Shown piece after piece: positions 24,871-36,777 of a stretch of 64,000 nucleotides of DNA (the first letter of the stretch is position 1; every line of letters starts with the position of its first letter). The stretch is from Aquatica leii. Taxonomy: Eukaryota; Arthropoda; Insecta; Coleoptera; Lampyridae. The notes under the pieces were generated by a model. The model was not told the origin of the DNA. It saw only the letters and a list, made by a program, of their open reading frames with translations, and ran no database searches. The stretch covers positions 22,692,354 through 22,756,353 of the forward strand of contig CM069432.1 of NCBI GenBank assembly GCA_035610365.1. Reading direction: 5' to 3'. The position numbers and the translations under genes were made by a program.

Positions 24871-27002
24871 AGATGTGGCGGTTGGGTTCTGAACGATTAG
24901 GAAAAATAACACTGGTTTGTCTAGGCTATGATCGTATTAACAAAAGAAGTTGTTAATTGTTATATAATTTAACGTTTCTTCTGGAGACGTAATAACTTTT
25001 TCATCAAAATTTTGTAAATATTGCAATTCTTTAACAAATTCCACGGCAGTTATGTTTCGTACATTGCGAGTTTTGTCGTTTAATAAATTTTCACTTTTTT
25101 AACATATGTAATTCTAATTGTTCGTTTACAGACTAATTTTCAAATTTATTAATATTCCATAAAAAAGCGAAATTCTTAGAGTAACAACAAAGTAATTGGA
25201 ATCTCTCATTGACTGATGTTATGATTACATCTAGAGCATTAAAAAAACAATCAATTTTAAACTTTAAAGTTTCGTCGTGGATCGGTTCATCGTCACATTC
25301 ATAATCAAAATGCTTTTTTTTATTTTTCGCGGTCTTAGATCTCTTTGTTTTTTGAATTTAGGTTCTATGTCTAAGCTGGATGCTATTTCTTTAGCATCAA
25401 TCAATAGATCATTAAAACCTTTATCGGAGCTTTCAAAAAATTATTCAAATTATTTAATGATTACAACACTAAGCAACATCAAAGTTCGGTTTTTGAATAA
25501 TTTTACTAACAATTTTAACTTTACTTAAAATATTATACCACAATATAAGAATGCAAATGAACTTAAAATTTTGCAATTTCTTGGCCAACGATGCAGCCAA
25601 ATTTTTTTGCGTTATTTTCAAAGTTTCTTTTGTTTATTTCAAACAGAGCATCATAAACCTCCCAAGTTGATACATTAAAGGAGTTATTGCATCTATTCTA
25701 CTAGATCATCGAGTATCCGATAAAGGTTTTAAAGTTAAATTTGTTACATTAGATAGATTAGATTTCAGAATTGACCAGCGTTTAGTAGAAACTGAAAAAA
25801 TTACAAAGAGTTCTTGAACTAAAGAAAAAAATTGATGCTCAAAGTATTTGATTTTGCGGCATTATTGACGACTAAATTTAGAGTATGATTGCAACAAGGA
25901 ACAAAGAAAGCTCGCGGATTGAAAACCAAATTTTTTTTTTGTAGACGCATATTTGCCACATTATCGTAACCTTGACTCCGCAAATCGTTGATATTTAAGC
26001 CTTCTTTCTCTAACGCCGACAAAAGAAATTTTGTCAAGCCTTCACCCGACACATCATCTATAAGACAAAATAATAAAAAATGGTTTTCTATACTAATTCC
26101 CATGTTCTTTAAATTAACAAATCTTATACAAACTGAAATTTGTTCTTGGTGACTAGAGTCAGAAGTGCACTCTGATAATATGGAATAATATTTTGCCTTT
26201 TTAGTTACTTCTAAAATTTTGGATTTGATATTTTCACCGATCAAGTTGATTACCTCATTTTGTATTTTATACTCGAGATAGTTTTTGTGATCTTTTACTT
26301 GAGAGCGTTTTGTATGTTCTGACATAATCGGGTCGAATTTGGAAATCATTTCTATGCATTTTAAAAAGTTAACATTGTTTTTCTCAAACAACTTATTACT
26401 ACTTCCACGAAAAGCTAAATTTTGCTGACCTAAAAACTGAATCACGTAGAAAATTCCTTCTATAACAGCTTGTCAGTATTTAGTTTCTTTGTTTATTACA
26501 TTTTGAATTTCAGAATCAATTATTTCATTTTTATTATATAGGGGAGGTCGGGGTATTAGGGCAGTCCGGGAAATAGCGCATATTTAATTTTCCATACATC
26601 TGTAACTCTTGGCAACACCGCTTGGTTTCCCAAAAAGAGGTTTAATGAAACATGGGTCAGTGCATTACCAATTGTCAGTGCAAACACGTGTGTTCAAAGT
26701 AGAATATTTTTTTGTGAAATTACGTGAAAAAAGTTTTTCCTATGTGATATTTGTATTTGAAATTTAGTGGTAAGTACCCTTCTAAAGTTAGTGCAATCGT
26801 AATTACAATTAAATCTGTGTCTTGTACTGTAGAACCAACCTGCTTTCTTGTCATAATTTTGTATCGGATTGTAGTTACCGGATTTTGAAACAAAAGGCGT
26901 CAACGGGGAAATAGCGCAGCTATTGTGTGGGGTATTAGCGCGTATGCGTTATTACCCCGATATTTTAAAATAATTTTAGGACATTTTTTCTTTTTATTGC
27001 AG

Positions 27003-28871
27003 ATGCCACGAATGTACAAGAAAAAAATGTAAGAAGTCAGTGGGACTTAGCAGACCTCGAGAAAGCTGTAGGAGATGTCACCTCAAAGAAATTAAATGTA
27101 AATCAAGCCCATAAAGAATATGGGATTCCGTACACAACGATCAAAGACCATGTTAAAAAAGATGCCGAAGTTCTATTAATACCCCTGTGATTCCAAAGGT
27201 GGTAGGCAAAAAACCAACTTTTACTCGAGAGCAAGAAAATCAACTAGCAGAATATTGTTTAAAACTGTCGCAAAGATATTTTGGCTTCAGTATTATGGAT
27301 TTTCGACGGTTGGCATTTCAGTTTGCTAAAAAATTAGGTGTTCAGCATCGAATGAAGAACAAAAACAATGAAGAAATAGCAGGTTGGGATTTTTACTGGA
27401 ATTTTAAGAAAAAAGATCCTGAAATATCATTAAGGACACCTTTGAGTAGAGTTGTTGGCTTTAACAAAGCAGAAATAAGCAGATTTTTTGAGTATTTTTC
27501 TCTTTTGTATGAGAAAAAGAATTACTCTGCCAGTGACTTTTATAATGTCGATGAAAGCGGTTTACAGACTGTACATAAACATTTAAAAATACTGGCGCCA
27601 AAAGGTGTTAAGCAAATAGGCAAAATCGCCAGTGCAGAAAGAGGAGATACTATCACAGTTATTTGTTGTTTCAGTGCTTCTGGCAATTATGTGCCACCTT
27701 TCATCGCGTTTCCTAGAAAAAACATGAACGACCGCCTTATGAGAAATGCTCCTCCCGGTGCAAAAGGCTTCGCTAACTCAAATGATTGGAGCAACTCTGA
27801 AGTCTTTACAAAATGGATACAACATTTCATAGACACAGTTAGACCGTCTAAGGACCATAAGGTATGCCTCATTTTAGATAATCATGAGAGCCACATTTGT
27901 CTTCCAGTATATGACTTGGCTAGACAACATGGTATAGACCCCCTCATACTTCTCATAAAGCACAATCTTTGGACAGAGTATTTTTTGAGGCTTTGAAGAC
28001 TGAATTTAACAATCAGTGTGCATACTGGATGAAATCCAATGCTGGCAAAAGAATTACTGTGTATGAAATTGCCGAGTTATTCGGCACAGCTTACCAAAAA
28101 GTTGCAACTGTTGATAAAGGGGTTAATGGGTTCAAAGCCTCTGGTATTTTTCCTTATCAACATAGCGTCTTCTCTGAAGAGGATTTTGTGGCAGCGAAAG
28201 CACTTTCCTTTAAACCAAATCAACAGGTTGAGGCTGCAATACGAGAAAAAAAAACAACGCCACTTCATTCCACCAGCACGTCATTTAAAGCTACTGAAAC
28301 GATGCAGACAATTCATGACGAAGAAGAAGAAGAAAAAAACATTCTGAAATTTTAAGTTCGACGCCATTTAGGGAACAATTAGTTCAAAAACACGAAAAAT
28401 CAATCAAAACAGCACCAGTGAAGTCAGTCAATAAAAACCTCTCTAACAAGAATAAGACGAATACTGTAAAACGTCATCGTAAAAAAATTAAACCTACTGA
28501 AGATGATACATCTGATGAAGAAATAGTTATGTCATCTTCAGATGATGAAAGTGAGTGTGATTTCCAGTTTAATGAATCCCAAGAAACATGATTATGTTTT
28601 GGTAGAATTTAATACCAAAGAACGAAAAATTTACTATGTGGAAAAAATATTAATTGACATCGACGAAAATGAAGAATACGAAATATCTTTTTTTAGAAAA
28701 AGTGAAAAATTTGAAAAGCATTTTGTTTTGCCAGTCAACTTAGAAATGTCTCTTATCAAAAAGACTGACATTAAAATGATTTTACCGGACCCCATACTAC
28801 ACGGTAAAACAAAACGGCAACAGTCGTTTTTATCCTTTGGTGTGTCCTTTGGCAATTTAGCCGTGAATTAA
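27003..28871 (+). pseudogene. pogo-3 transposase, frameshifted
   Basis: An acceptor (TTTTTATTGCAG) directly precedes ATG 27003. MPRMYKKK is followed by a frameshift into an HTH_psq segment (QWDLADLEKAVGDV, NVNQAHKEYGIPYTTIKDHV). A second shift near 27180 enters the long frame (27187 on) with a CENPB-type DNA-binding part (FTREQENQLAEYCLKLSQRY) and the DDE_1 core: YNVDESGL, CLILDNHESH. A third shift near 27938 leads to PPHTSHKAQSLDRVFFE, which supplies the last catalytic D. FKASGIFPYQHSVF and acidic stretches follow, with a C-terminal beta domain at 28542-28871 (HDYVLVEFNTKERKIYYVEK). All three catalytic aspartates survive, but at least three frameshifts prevent expression. Confidence 0.85.
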
Positions 28872-28908
28872 TGATTACTATATCTTCTTTTTTATCGGCA
28901 ATTAAGTC

Positions 28909-31469
28909 AATAATTGAATCGCTTATTTGAGAAACCCAACATGTCCAAAATAATCAGTTTTGACATTTTGGTGAAAATCGCACCTCAACGTCATCTCTCA
29001 TCGTTTAATTTAGAAACCCAACACGTAACAGTTGTTTTCTTGATACACTGAGCATTTAAATATAACGTTTATTTGAGAAACCCAACAAGTGTTGGACATG
29101 TTGTGTTTCTCTAATAAACTGAGGTTGTAAACCTACATACTTGATACCATTTTATTAAAAATGGAAACGTCAGCCTGTGAAAATTTAGATGCTGCGATTC
29201 CTAAACGCAAAAAAGTCCTTAAACAAATGATCTATAAATCTGAGAAAATCAAAAAAGCTCGGGTGGAAGGTCAGCAATATGTGAATTATGCTGGAAAATC
29301 GATAAGTAAAAAAGAAATAGGAAATCCTTGCACGTAAGTTTTTCTAACCTCTAATATATTATTATGTTTAGTAATAAATTCTACAATCGGTGTATGTGAT
29401 AACGTTGTTAATATCTTTTATTTCTGTGATATTTTAGATGTAGAAAGAAGTGTTTTGATCAGTTAACAGATGCGGAAAAAAGTGAAATTTTTACAAAATT
29501 CTATTCTTTTGAAACTAAAAATGAACAAGATGCCTACCTCCAGGGTCTTTTATATTCAGTTCCTGTAAAGCGTCAACGGTCCAGAAAAGAAGACGATGAT
29601 TTTAAAAAACCTCATAGTACCGTTTATAAATATTCCGTTATGTCAAGCATAAAGAGAATAGAAGTGTGTAAGCAACAATTTTTAAGTTTACATGCTATAA
29701 CGCATGACAGGGTGTATCGTTTATGCCGACTTTTATCTTGTGGAAAATCACCTCGTGATATGAGAGGCCGGCAAGCTCCTGGAAACTCTAAACCTATAAG
29801 CCTTGTGCAGCTTATAATAAATCACATTAAGTCATTTCCTACAAAAAATACTCACTATACCGGAGACGAAAAACAATACTTGAACGAGAAATTGAATATT
29901 CGTCAAATGCATAAAATGTTTGAAGAACTCCATCCAGAGATTAAAGTGAAGTATTCCTTCTACTATAAAATTTTTAAAGAAAGATTTAGTCTATCATTCG
30001 GAAGACCGCAGGTTGACACTTGCTGCAAGTGTGAGGAGTTGGGAGTAAAGATAAGTTCAAAAATGTTAAACGACACTGCCAAAAGGGTTGCAGCTGCCGA
30101 AAAATTAGTGCATCTTAGAAGGGCGAAAAAATTTTTTCGTCAAATGGACGAGATTAAAGTAAAAACACAAAATGATCCCACTACTGCAGGAATTTGTATT
30201 GACTACATGCAGAATCTTTTTCTTCCACAGATCAAGAGATCTCAAGAGACTTTCTATCTGCATCAGCTGACCGTCAGTGTGTTTGATATACATGATCTCA
30301 AAACGGGAAAGGCATTGTTACACGTGTATCATGAAGGTGTTGGTAGGAAAGGACCAAACGAAGTATCTTCATTCATAATGAATTATATCAAAACCTGTCT
30401 ACCAAAAAACGTTCAACATATACGCATATATTCTCAGATGGATGTGGGGGGCAAAATAAGAATCATTGCCTTATAAGAATGTGTGCCGCTCTTGTTGAAA
30501 CTGGTCGATTCCAATCAGTTAATCAATATTTCCCTATTCGAGGACACTCTTACATGCCTTGCGACAGAGATTTTGCTGTCATCAAACGCAAAATAAAAAA
30601 GAATGATAGAATTTACACTCTAAAAGAATATGTGGAACTTATTGTAACATCCAGCCTGCAAAAAAAGTTTTCCGTCTGTCTAATGGAGAACAACGATATA
30701 ATAAAAGACTTTAAATCATGGTGGCCAAACTACTATAAAAAAAATTGCTTTAGCATTAATAGTAATAATTCCAAAAATGCAACTACTAGTTCTCTTAAGC
30801 CAAAGAAAGTAAGCTTTGGTATTGCGTCTTATATGCATTTTACACATAGCAGAGAGCAACCAGGATGCGTTGTAGCAAGGTCTTTCATCGATGGATTGGT
30901 ATATGACTGTTTTCCTATTTTGTCTCGGAGAACGCAACTTACTGAAATAGCACCTATTCTTGCCTATCCAAATAAGAAAATTCCAATTAAAAAGAAAAAT
31001 ATGGAAAACATAAAGAAATTTCAACCTTATCTACAGATGGACATAGAAGAAGTGGGAAGATTCTACGAGGAGATATTTTCCTGGCCTGTAACTAATGCTG
31101 AAGCTGACGATGATTAGTTTTCGCTTGATTTCATGACAATATTAATAATACTTATAATAACAAGTAAAAATATTAAATATAATAACAAGCGATGTGTTTT
31201 ATTCTATGAAATAATGATGCTTGCTAATTTATTTGAAAAATTTTTAAGAAACACTATATGTCCAAATATTCATTGCCTGAAAAAAACTGAAAGTTGTTTT
31301 AAAATTGGACTACAAATCATGTACAACACATACAAATTAATGTAAAAAAATATTTAAACATTGTTGAAAAAAATGTGCCAGTTGTACGGATAATAAACAG
31401 TTTTTATTGATTTTCTCAAAACACGTTTTTGGGACATATTGGGTTTCTCAAATAAGCGATTCAATTATT
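28909..31469 (+). mobile_element. DUF7869-like DNA transposon candidate with 38-bp TIRs
   Basis: Ends are inverted copies with one mismatch in 38 bp: left 28909-28946 (AATAATTGAATCGCTTATTT...) and right 31432-31469. The motif GAGAAACCCAACA recurs inside the left end near 29012-29025 (TTTAGAAACCCAACACG) and 29071-29085. AATT next to GAATCGC on both sides could be a 4-bp target duplication, but because it is palindromic it may instead belong to the TIR. It is inserted into the 3' part of pogo-3 and carries one spliced gene. The superfamily is not certain. Confidence 0.75.
29161..31117 (+). pseudogene. DUF7869-like putative transposase, two exons, one frameshift
   Basis: Exon 1 (29161-29333) starts METSACENLDAAIPKRKK and ends at GTAAGT after two bases of a codon. 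Exon 2 begins at 29438 after ATATTTTAG, joining as NPC-T-CRKKCFDQL, a cysteine cluster. A conserved middle follows: SVYKY-like YKYSVMSSIKR, VDTCCKCEELG, then GICIDYMQNLFLPQ. Near 30434 a one-base shift separates IRIYS from SDGCGGQNKNHCLIRM. The second frame (to 31117) holds FPIRGHSYMPCDRDFAVIK. Acidic residues in IDYMQNL, SDGCGGQN and DRDF are good candidates for an RNase H-fold metal site (inference). The protein belongs to a family common in insect gene sets as 'uncharacterized' and resembling Pfam DUF7869. Only one lesion was seen, so this copy is young. Confidence 0.75.
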
Positions 31470-32276
31470 TTAATTAGTTAGGTTTTGTTCATTGTTGACT
31501 GATTAAATAATATTTAAGTTAAAAAAATTCTGTTTTATTAGGTCTTGTTGCTTTGCCGTTTTACTGAGGCATTAGCGTTACTGTGCTGCGCCATTACTCC
31601 GATACGTAGGCGTAATAGCGCAATTGACTATTTAAAAAAAATATTTATAAAGAAAAAAGAAAAACTGTAATCAAGTTTTGCGTTTGAAGTATAACAAATA
31701 TATAAAGTCAGTAACAGATAGCAACAAAACTCAAATTTTTATTTAAAAAAATCTTTAATTTACAGGCGTTAAAAACTTTACCTGTGCTAATACCCCGACC
31801 TCCCCTACGGTTAGAAAGATCTAGCAATTTTAGAACATTTTCGATATGTCGCTTGCTCTTTTCATGAATGTTTAAATGTTCACTTAAATGCTGCCAGTCA
31901 TTGTAACCAGATTCATCACTAAGGCGAACAGAAGCAGTAAAGTGAATTTTTTGTTTTGGAAAAACACTAAATTTTTTCTTTGTTCGGTAAAATTCTAAAG
32001 AAGTAACTATTGGAAAACTTACGCCCCGACTTCGAACTATCGGATAAATATCCTTTCTGTTTTGATAATGAGCAGGGCCACGTTCTACTAATTCTTAAAT
32101 ATTATTAGAACGTAATTTCTTTGGTCATAGTGCAGCATCTTTCGAAAATTGACTCATATTTTCCGTTTTGATAATTTTTGAAGGTGTTGATGGATTGCTT
32201 TCTAGAAAATCAGTTTCTTGTCTGCTGCTGATTCTTGTTTCAAGTTTCGGTTTCAGAATATTGGGATTCAGCTGTA

Positions 32277-35192
32277 CAGCGCACTAGCCAAATTGTGACA
32301 TACAGTTAATTGTGACACTTAATATTAATTTAAAATCTGCGCCATTAATGCACGTCGACTTGGTATTACAGGTAGCTGTTTGAACGCAGTAGCATGTGGA
32401 ACGCGCGCGAATGTGTTTGTAGTGACATCAAGGTAAGCAAATATTCGATTTTGTTTCATTCAAAATTGTTAAATTAACACAGCTTGCTTAGAAATTTGAT
32501 GCTTCCGTTATATAAAACATATTTTCAAATCTGTTGTACTATAAATACATATAGCATCATAATAATCTTGATTAATGTTACAGTTAACCTAAAAATGTTG
32601 AGTACATAAAATAGCAGTAGTGTCACAAATACACTACACTTTTATTAAGGATGGTTTAATTGTGACTTTTTTGTATGATAATTGTGACACTGGTATTTCT
32701 TTACACTACATGTACTATATACCTACCTTACTAGTTTTTGTCTATTCCAGGATACTTACAAGTCTACCTAAAAGCAAAATGGCATCAACAAAACAAAAAT
32801 TATATTCTAAAAATGACATAACAAAGGCTATTCAATTAGTTGATAATGGATGGACAGTGAAGAGAGCAGCATTAGAATGTAACATTCCACGTTCTACACT
32901 TATTCTTAATGTAAAAGGTTGGAAGAATAGGCCCAAATGTTTGAAAAATTCTGTTGGAAGACCGATTGAATTAAGTTTAGAAACTGAGCGCAAGTTGGCT
33001 GAAAATATTGAAACCATGAATAAGTGGGGTTTTGGACTGACTCGTAGAGAAATATTAGATTTAGTACATGTTTATTTAACTAAAAATAATGTGCCTAATC
33101 GTTTTAAAGAAAGCAGGCCAGGGAAAGACTGGTTCATTGGGTTTAGTAAACGATGGAATTTTTCCTGCAAGCGCCCCATAAAGCGGCAGATTATAAGAAC
33201 AGAACAAACTCAACCTAACATAATATATGGTTTCTTTGACTTGCTAGAAAAAACATTAGAAGAGTTAGGAATAGGTTATAAACCCAATCAGATTTTTAAC
33301 TTAGATGAGACATCAATATGTCATGATCCTAATTCAACAAAAGTGGTTTCAACAAAGAATAAAGCAGTTTTCAGAAGCACTTTTGGTACAGGACGAACAA
33401 ATACATCAGTGCTATTTTGCGTCTCAGCAGATGGTGAAAAATTACCTCCGTACATTTTATACAAAGCAAAACACTTATGGGACACCTGGATGCCTTCGGA
33501 GGCATATCCTGGCACTGGATATCGAGCGACACCACATGGATGGATGACTGAAGATGCCTTTTTTCACTGGTTCAAGTATATGTTCTTAAAAAGTTGTCCT
33601 AAAGAACGACCTTTGCTAATAATTCTCGACGGTCATATATCCCACATCTCTATTCCTTTAATTCAGTTAGCCACTGCTGAAAACATCACTCTCCTAAAGT
33701 TACCTCCACACACTACCCACATTATTCAGCCGCTGGACTCTGCTGTGTTCAATGTACTGAAAAAACGATGGGATGAGTTGTTGACAATTTGGCAAAGAGA
33801 ACACTATGGTCAGTCATTAGGAAAAGCCGATTTATCAATATTATTGGGTAATGTGTGGAGAGACTTGTCGAGTATAATAATTAAAAAGGATTTGAACTAA
33901 CTGGTATATATCCTACCAACAGAAGGATAATTAAAGAAGATATATTTAAAGCTGCAGATCTGCAAGAATATAAAGATTCAATTGCAAATAAAGAGAATGT
34001 ATCGGATAACATTCCAACTAGTAGTGCTTCAGAAGCAACACCTGTAAACACAGCAGTTACAGACGTTTCAGGATTAGACTTAGGACATTCTTTGCAAAGA
34101 CCAAAAGTATCTTTTGAAAACCTTTTGTTGCAAAAGATTGAAAGAAGACCTACCAATATCAAGAAACGTTCTAAGATACATAGTAATACAGCTGAAATAA
34201 TTACTAGAGAAAAATACCTACGGGAGTTGAACCAGAAAAATACGACTCCGAAAAACAAATCTAAAAGCCAAACAAACAAGTGTGAAGAACGCCAAGAAAG
34301 CACCACAGATGAGAGTGATTTTTCTGTCCATGATAGTGATTCCTCAACTGGGCCCTTCATAGAAGAAGAAGAACTAAGTGATGATTTTAACACCATTGTC
34401 ACAATTGGATCGTGGGTGCTAGTTACGTATTCAACCAAAAAGTCTTTAAAACGTTATGTTGGACAAGTCTTGGAAAAATCAGGTGAAACTGTAACAGTTA
34501 AATTTCTACGACGAAAAACCCATTATTTTGTATGGCTAGCAACAGAGGACATTGATGAAGTTAATGAAAACGATGTGTTCAGGGTCTTGCAAGAACCAAA
34601 ACAGGACAAACGTGGTCATTTTGAATTTTCCATAACTTTTGATAAAACCGTATTATAACTTATTACATATATCCGTTTTTTACAAATATGTGTGTAATGA
34701 CTATAAGTTCGCATTTTTGCTATTAGCTGTAAGTTACTGTTCCGCTATTGTTTAAAGATTCATTTGGGATTAATGTTTTTTGTTAGAATTTCATTTTTTG
34801 TGTAGAGTATGTTTTAATTTTATAACTACTTATTTTAATAAAATATTTGCAATTATTTTTTCAAGTCACATTTAACCTTTCAAAGTATGTCGCACTTAAA
34901 ACTTTCGTCCTATTGGTGTGTATATAGGATTTTAGGCTTGAGTCACAATTATACCATCTCAGTGTCACAATTGTCAGATGTGTAGGGTAAATGTGACACC
35001 TGAAACATTAAAAAAAAAAATTTCTAAAAAAGTGACCAACATTAATGTTGCTTTATTATGCACATAGAATGGTTGAAAATACATGTAGTGTTCATCATGT
35101 AATTGGAAAAAATGTTATGTGTTTCTATTTTAATTGTAGAAGAAAAATATTGGAAATTTAAGAAAACGTGTCACAATTTGGCTAGTGCACTG
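32277..35192 (+). mobile_element. pogo-2: nearly intact pogo-like transposon, 24-bp TIRs, TA target
   Basis: Left TIR 32277-32300 (starts CAGCGCACTAGCCAAATTG) and right TIR 35169-35192 are inverted copies with one difference in 24 bp. TA lies at 32275-32276 and 35193-35194. Copies of TTGTGACA / TGTCACAA crowd both subterminal regions: left about 32309-32316, 32618-32625, 32655-32662, 32681-32688; right about 34933-34941, 34962-34971, 34993-35001. Length is 2916 bp. It is inserted in the hAT-1 N-terminal coding region. Confidence 0.95.
32779..34658 (+). pseudogene. pogo-2 transposase, one frameshift
   Basis: ATG 32779 (MASTKQKLYSKNDITKAI) is chosen because it begins the psq helix-turn-helix and follows an acceptor CTATTCCAG near 32750. 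Domains: HTH_psq residues 1-50 (WTVKRAALECNIPRSTL); CENPB-type middle (LTRREILDLVHVY, GKDWFIGFSKRW); DDE_1 with all three aspartates visible: FNLDETSICHDP, LLIILDGHISH, HIIQPLDSAVF. The frame ends at 33900 after an extra A in the A-run at about 33883. Dropping back one frame gives GFELTGIYPTNRRIIKED, then a K/E-rich linker, acidic cluster and C-terminal domain (IGSWVLVTYSTKKSLKRYVG) to 34658. One lesion only. The shift could also be a sequencing error in a homopolymer. Confidence 0.9.
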
Positions 35193-35394
35193 TATTATTG
35201 TTGTTATTAATATTTGGCGAAGTAAACTCGAGTTTTGAAAAAAAATGCGTAATTTTAACATGGTTTTCCGGTTCTTCCTCTTTTTTCTTTTATTCAGCAA
35301 ATTTTGGTATCTAGACAATTTCTTCTTTTTTTTCTGAAATCCTGTATACTGTAAAGAAATTAATACGTAAATAAACAAATTAACAAATTATTCA

Positions 35395-36745
35395 TAAAAA
35401 ATGGAAATGTTTCGACGTCTCAAACTCAAACTCGAAAGTATTTTCTCAATATTACTTATTTCAAGTTATTTTAAAATTTATAAATTTCTATAAACAGTAA
35501 TATTAGTGCTTATCAATTATTCTGTTTGAATTTGCTTCAATTAACAATGTTTATATTATTTTTTAATAAATCTAAAATAAAAAATAAATTTTAGATGTAC
35601 TCACCTTAATTCACAACACAAAATACATCACTATAAAGTTTGTAAAACTACAAAAAACTAAAGTTTCAAAAGCAGACATTTTTTACCCCATGCACCTTTT
35701 CACTTCGCTAAGTTAATTATCGATCGGGCATCAGGCAACAAATGAAATCGCGACCGATGCAGCGCTTAAATATATAAAGTTTCGTACATTGCAAGCTCAG
35801 ACAGGAAAAAACGCTTGTTCCCTCGTTGGCTCGTTGCAAGTCAAATTTCATGCTCAAACATGAATAAAATCAGATTTGCTTGAGTTCACACAATTTATGT
35901 TATCATGTTACGTATTCGATCGAATAAATGTTATTATTGCGTACTCTAATTTGAAAATATATTATTTTCGAGAAGTAATTCGGTTCCCTGGTCTCAAAGA
36001 GTAAAAACAATAAAAAATAAACAAATAAAAAACAATGTAATAGCTAGCAATTCCTTACTGGTTTTTTTTATCATTATAAATTTTGTTTTGACAATATTGT
36101 TTGTTGCTTTATCTTTTTTTTTACTTTTGAGTTTTGAGGCTTTTTGGCGCCTCGGCGCCGTCGAGCACCACACGACTTTGCCTTTATGTACGGCGCGGGG
36201 CTGGTTTTGTATCGTAATATTATACCGATATTATCGTCAGTATCAGTTATAATCCTTGTGATGCTCGATAGCCATGCGCTGATGTGTTGTAGAAAGGGTG
36301 AAAACCTAATGTTAGCTAGATATTTTTATTTTAGAACTACAATTAATTAATTAAAACGTAGTCGTTAATTATTAAATTTTAGTGGATTATATTCTTGTAG
36401 TATTAATACGAAAACCCGAAAACGAATTAAATAAAAATCGATTCAAAATAGTTCAAAAAATATAAATAAAAGTGTAATTTACGGTCATAAAGTTTAACCA
36501 ATTACTTACGTTATTGCATTCAAAATTTTATGTTAGGGTAAAGTGCGATACTAATCCGAGAGATAATTTTAATCTTGATTGTGAACCTACGATATTAATG
36601 GTGTTTGCATGACGTACGAAAGTAGAGCAGTTTGATCTAGTTCTTTAAGAACTTGGCTAATTAGATCTTGTGCTTACTAGTTACAAATCGTTAAAGTAAA
36701 TTTGGGTCATTATTTATACGTTTCTCATAGTCATTCAAGAACTAC
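35395..36745. other. spacer with GC-rich palindrome (36146-36215)
   Basis: AT-rich apart from a patch at 36146-36215 containing the palindrome GGCGCCTCGGCGCC and GTACGGCGCGGGGC. Such GGCGCC-rich patches occur near ends of ZMYM1-like hAT elements, so it may be the outer 5' part of hAT-1 (inference). A minus-strand frame at 35690-35605 (MSAFETLVFCSFTNF...) is hydrophobic but stops just before a GTGAGT. Confidence 0.4.
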
Positions 36746-36777
36746 TTAAAAGTTATGAATCTTATTTAACAACTTAC

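Larger units (their letters stand above)
26541..31805 (+). mobile_element. pogo-3: pogo-like DNA transposon, TIR GGGGAGGTCGGGGTATTAG, TA target
   Basis: Left TIR begins at 26541 (GGGGAGGTCGGGGTATTAG). The right TIR is its complement ending at 31805. TA flanks both sides (26539-26540, 31806-31807), the pogo/Tc1-type target duplication. Inside the ends are several copies of a TATTAGCGC / AATAGCGCA motif: 26570s, 26910-26945 on the left, and 31570-31620 on the right (ATTAGCG, TAATAGCGCA). The element lies within hAT-1 and is itself interrupted by the element at 28909-31469. Without that insert it would be about 2.7 kb. Confidence 0.9.
24880..35380 (-). pseudogene. hAT-1: ZMYM1-like (DUF4371) hAT transposase split by two pogo elements
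   Basis: Pieces read leftward on the minus strand. At about 35380-35200 is a basic N-terminus (FQKKKKKLSRYQNLLNKRKK, then THFFQNSSL). From 32274 to 31808 is the TTF/zinc-finger region (ELVERGPAHYQNRKDIYP, KKKFSVFPKQKIHFTAS, GYNDWQHLSEHLNIHEKS). From 26538 to 25819 is the DUF4371 segment (FLGQQNLAFRGSSNKL, KAKYYSILSECTSDSSHQEQ, NVANMRLQ, PCCNHTLNLVV). From 25830 to about 24900 is the RNase H-like end (FSVSTKRWSILKS, LKPLSDTRWSSRIDAI, KKKHFDYECDDEP, VNERFQLL). The pogo-2 and pogo-3 insertions each remove cleanly with a TA duplication. Independent stops also occur (for example TGA for W before QAVIEG). The dimerisation domain was not found, so the 3' end is lost. Confidence 0.85.

Noticed and set aside
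35605-35690. Hydrophobic minus-strand ORF starting MSAFETLVF before GTGAGT
   Set aside because: It stops before the donor, and the donor would be in phase 0 for that frame.
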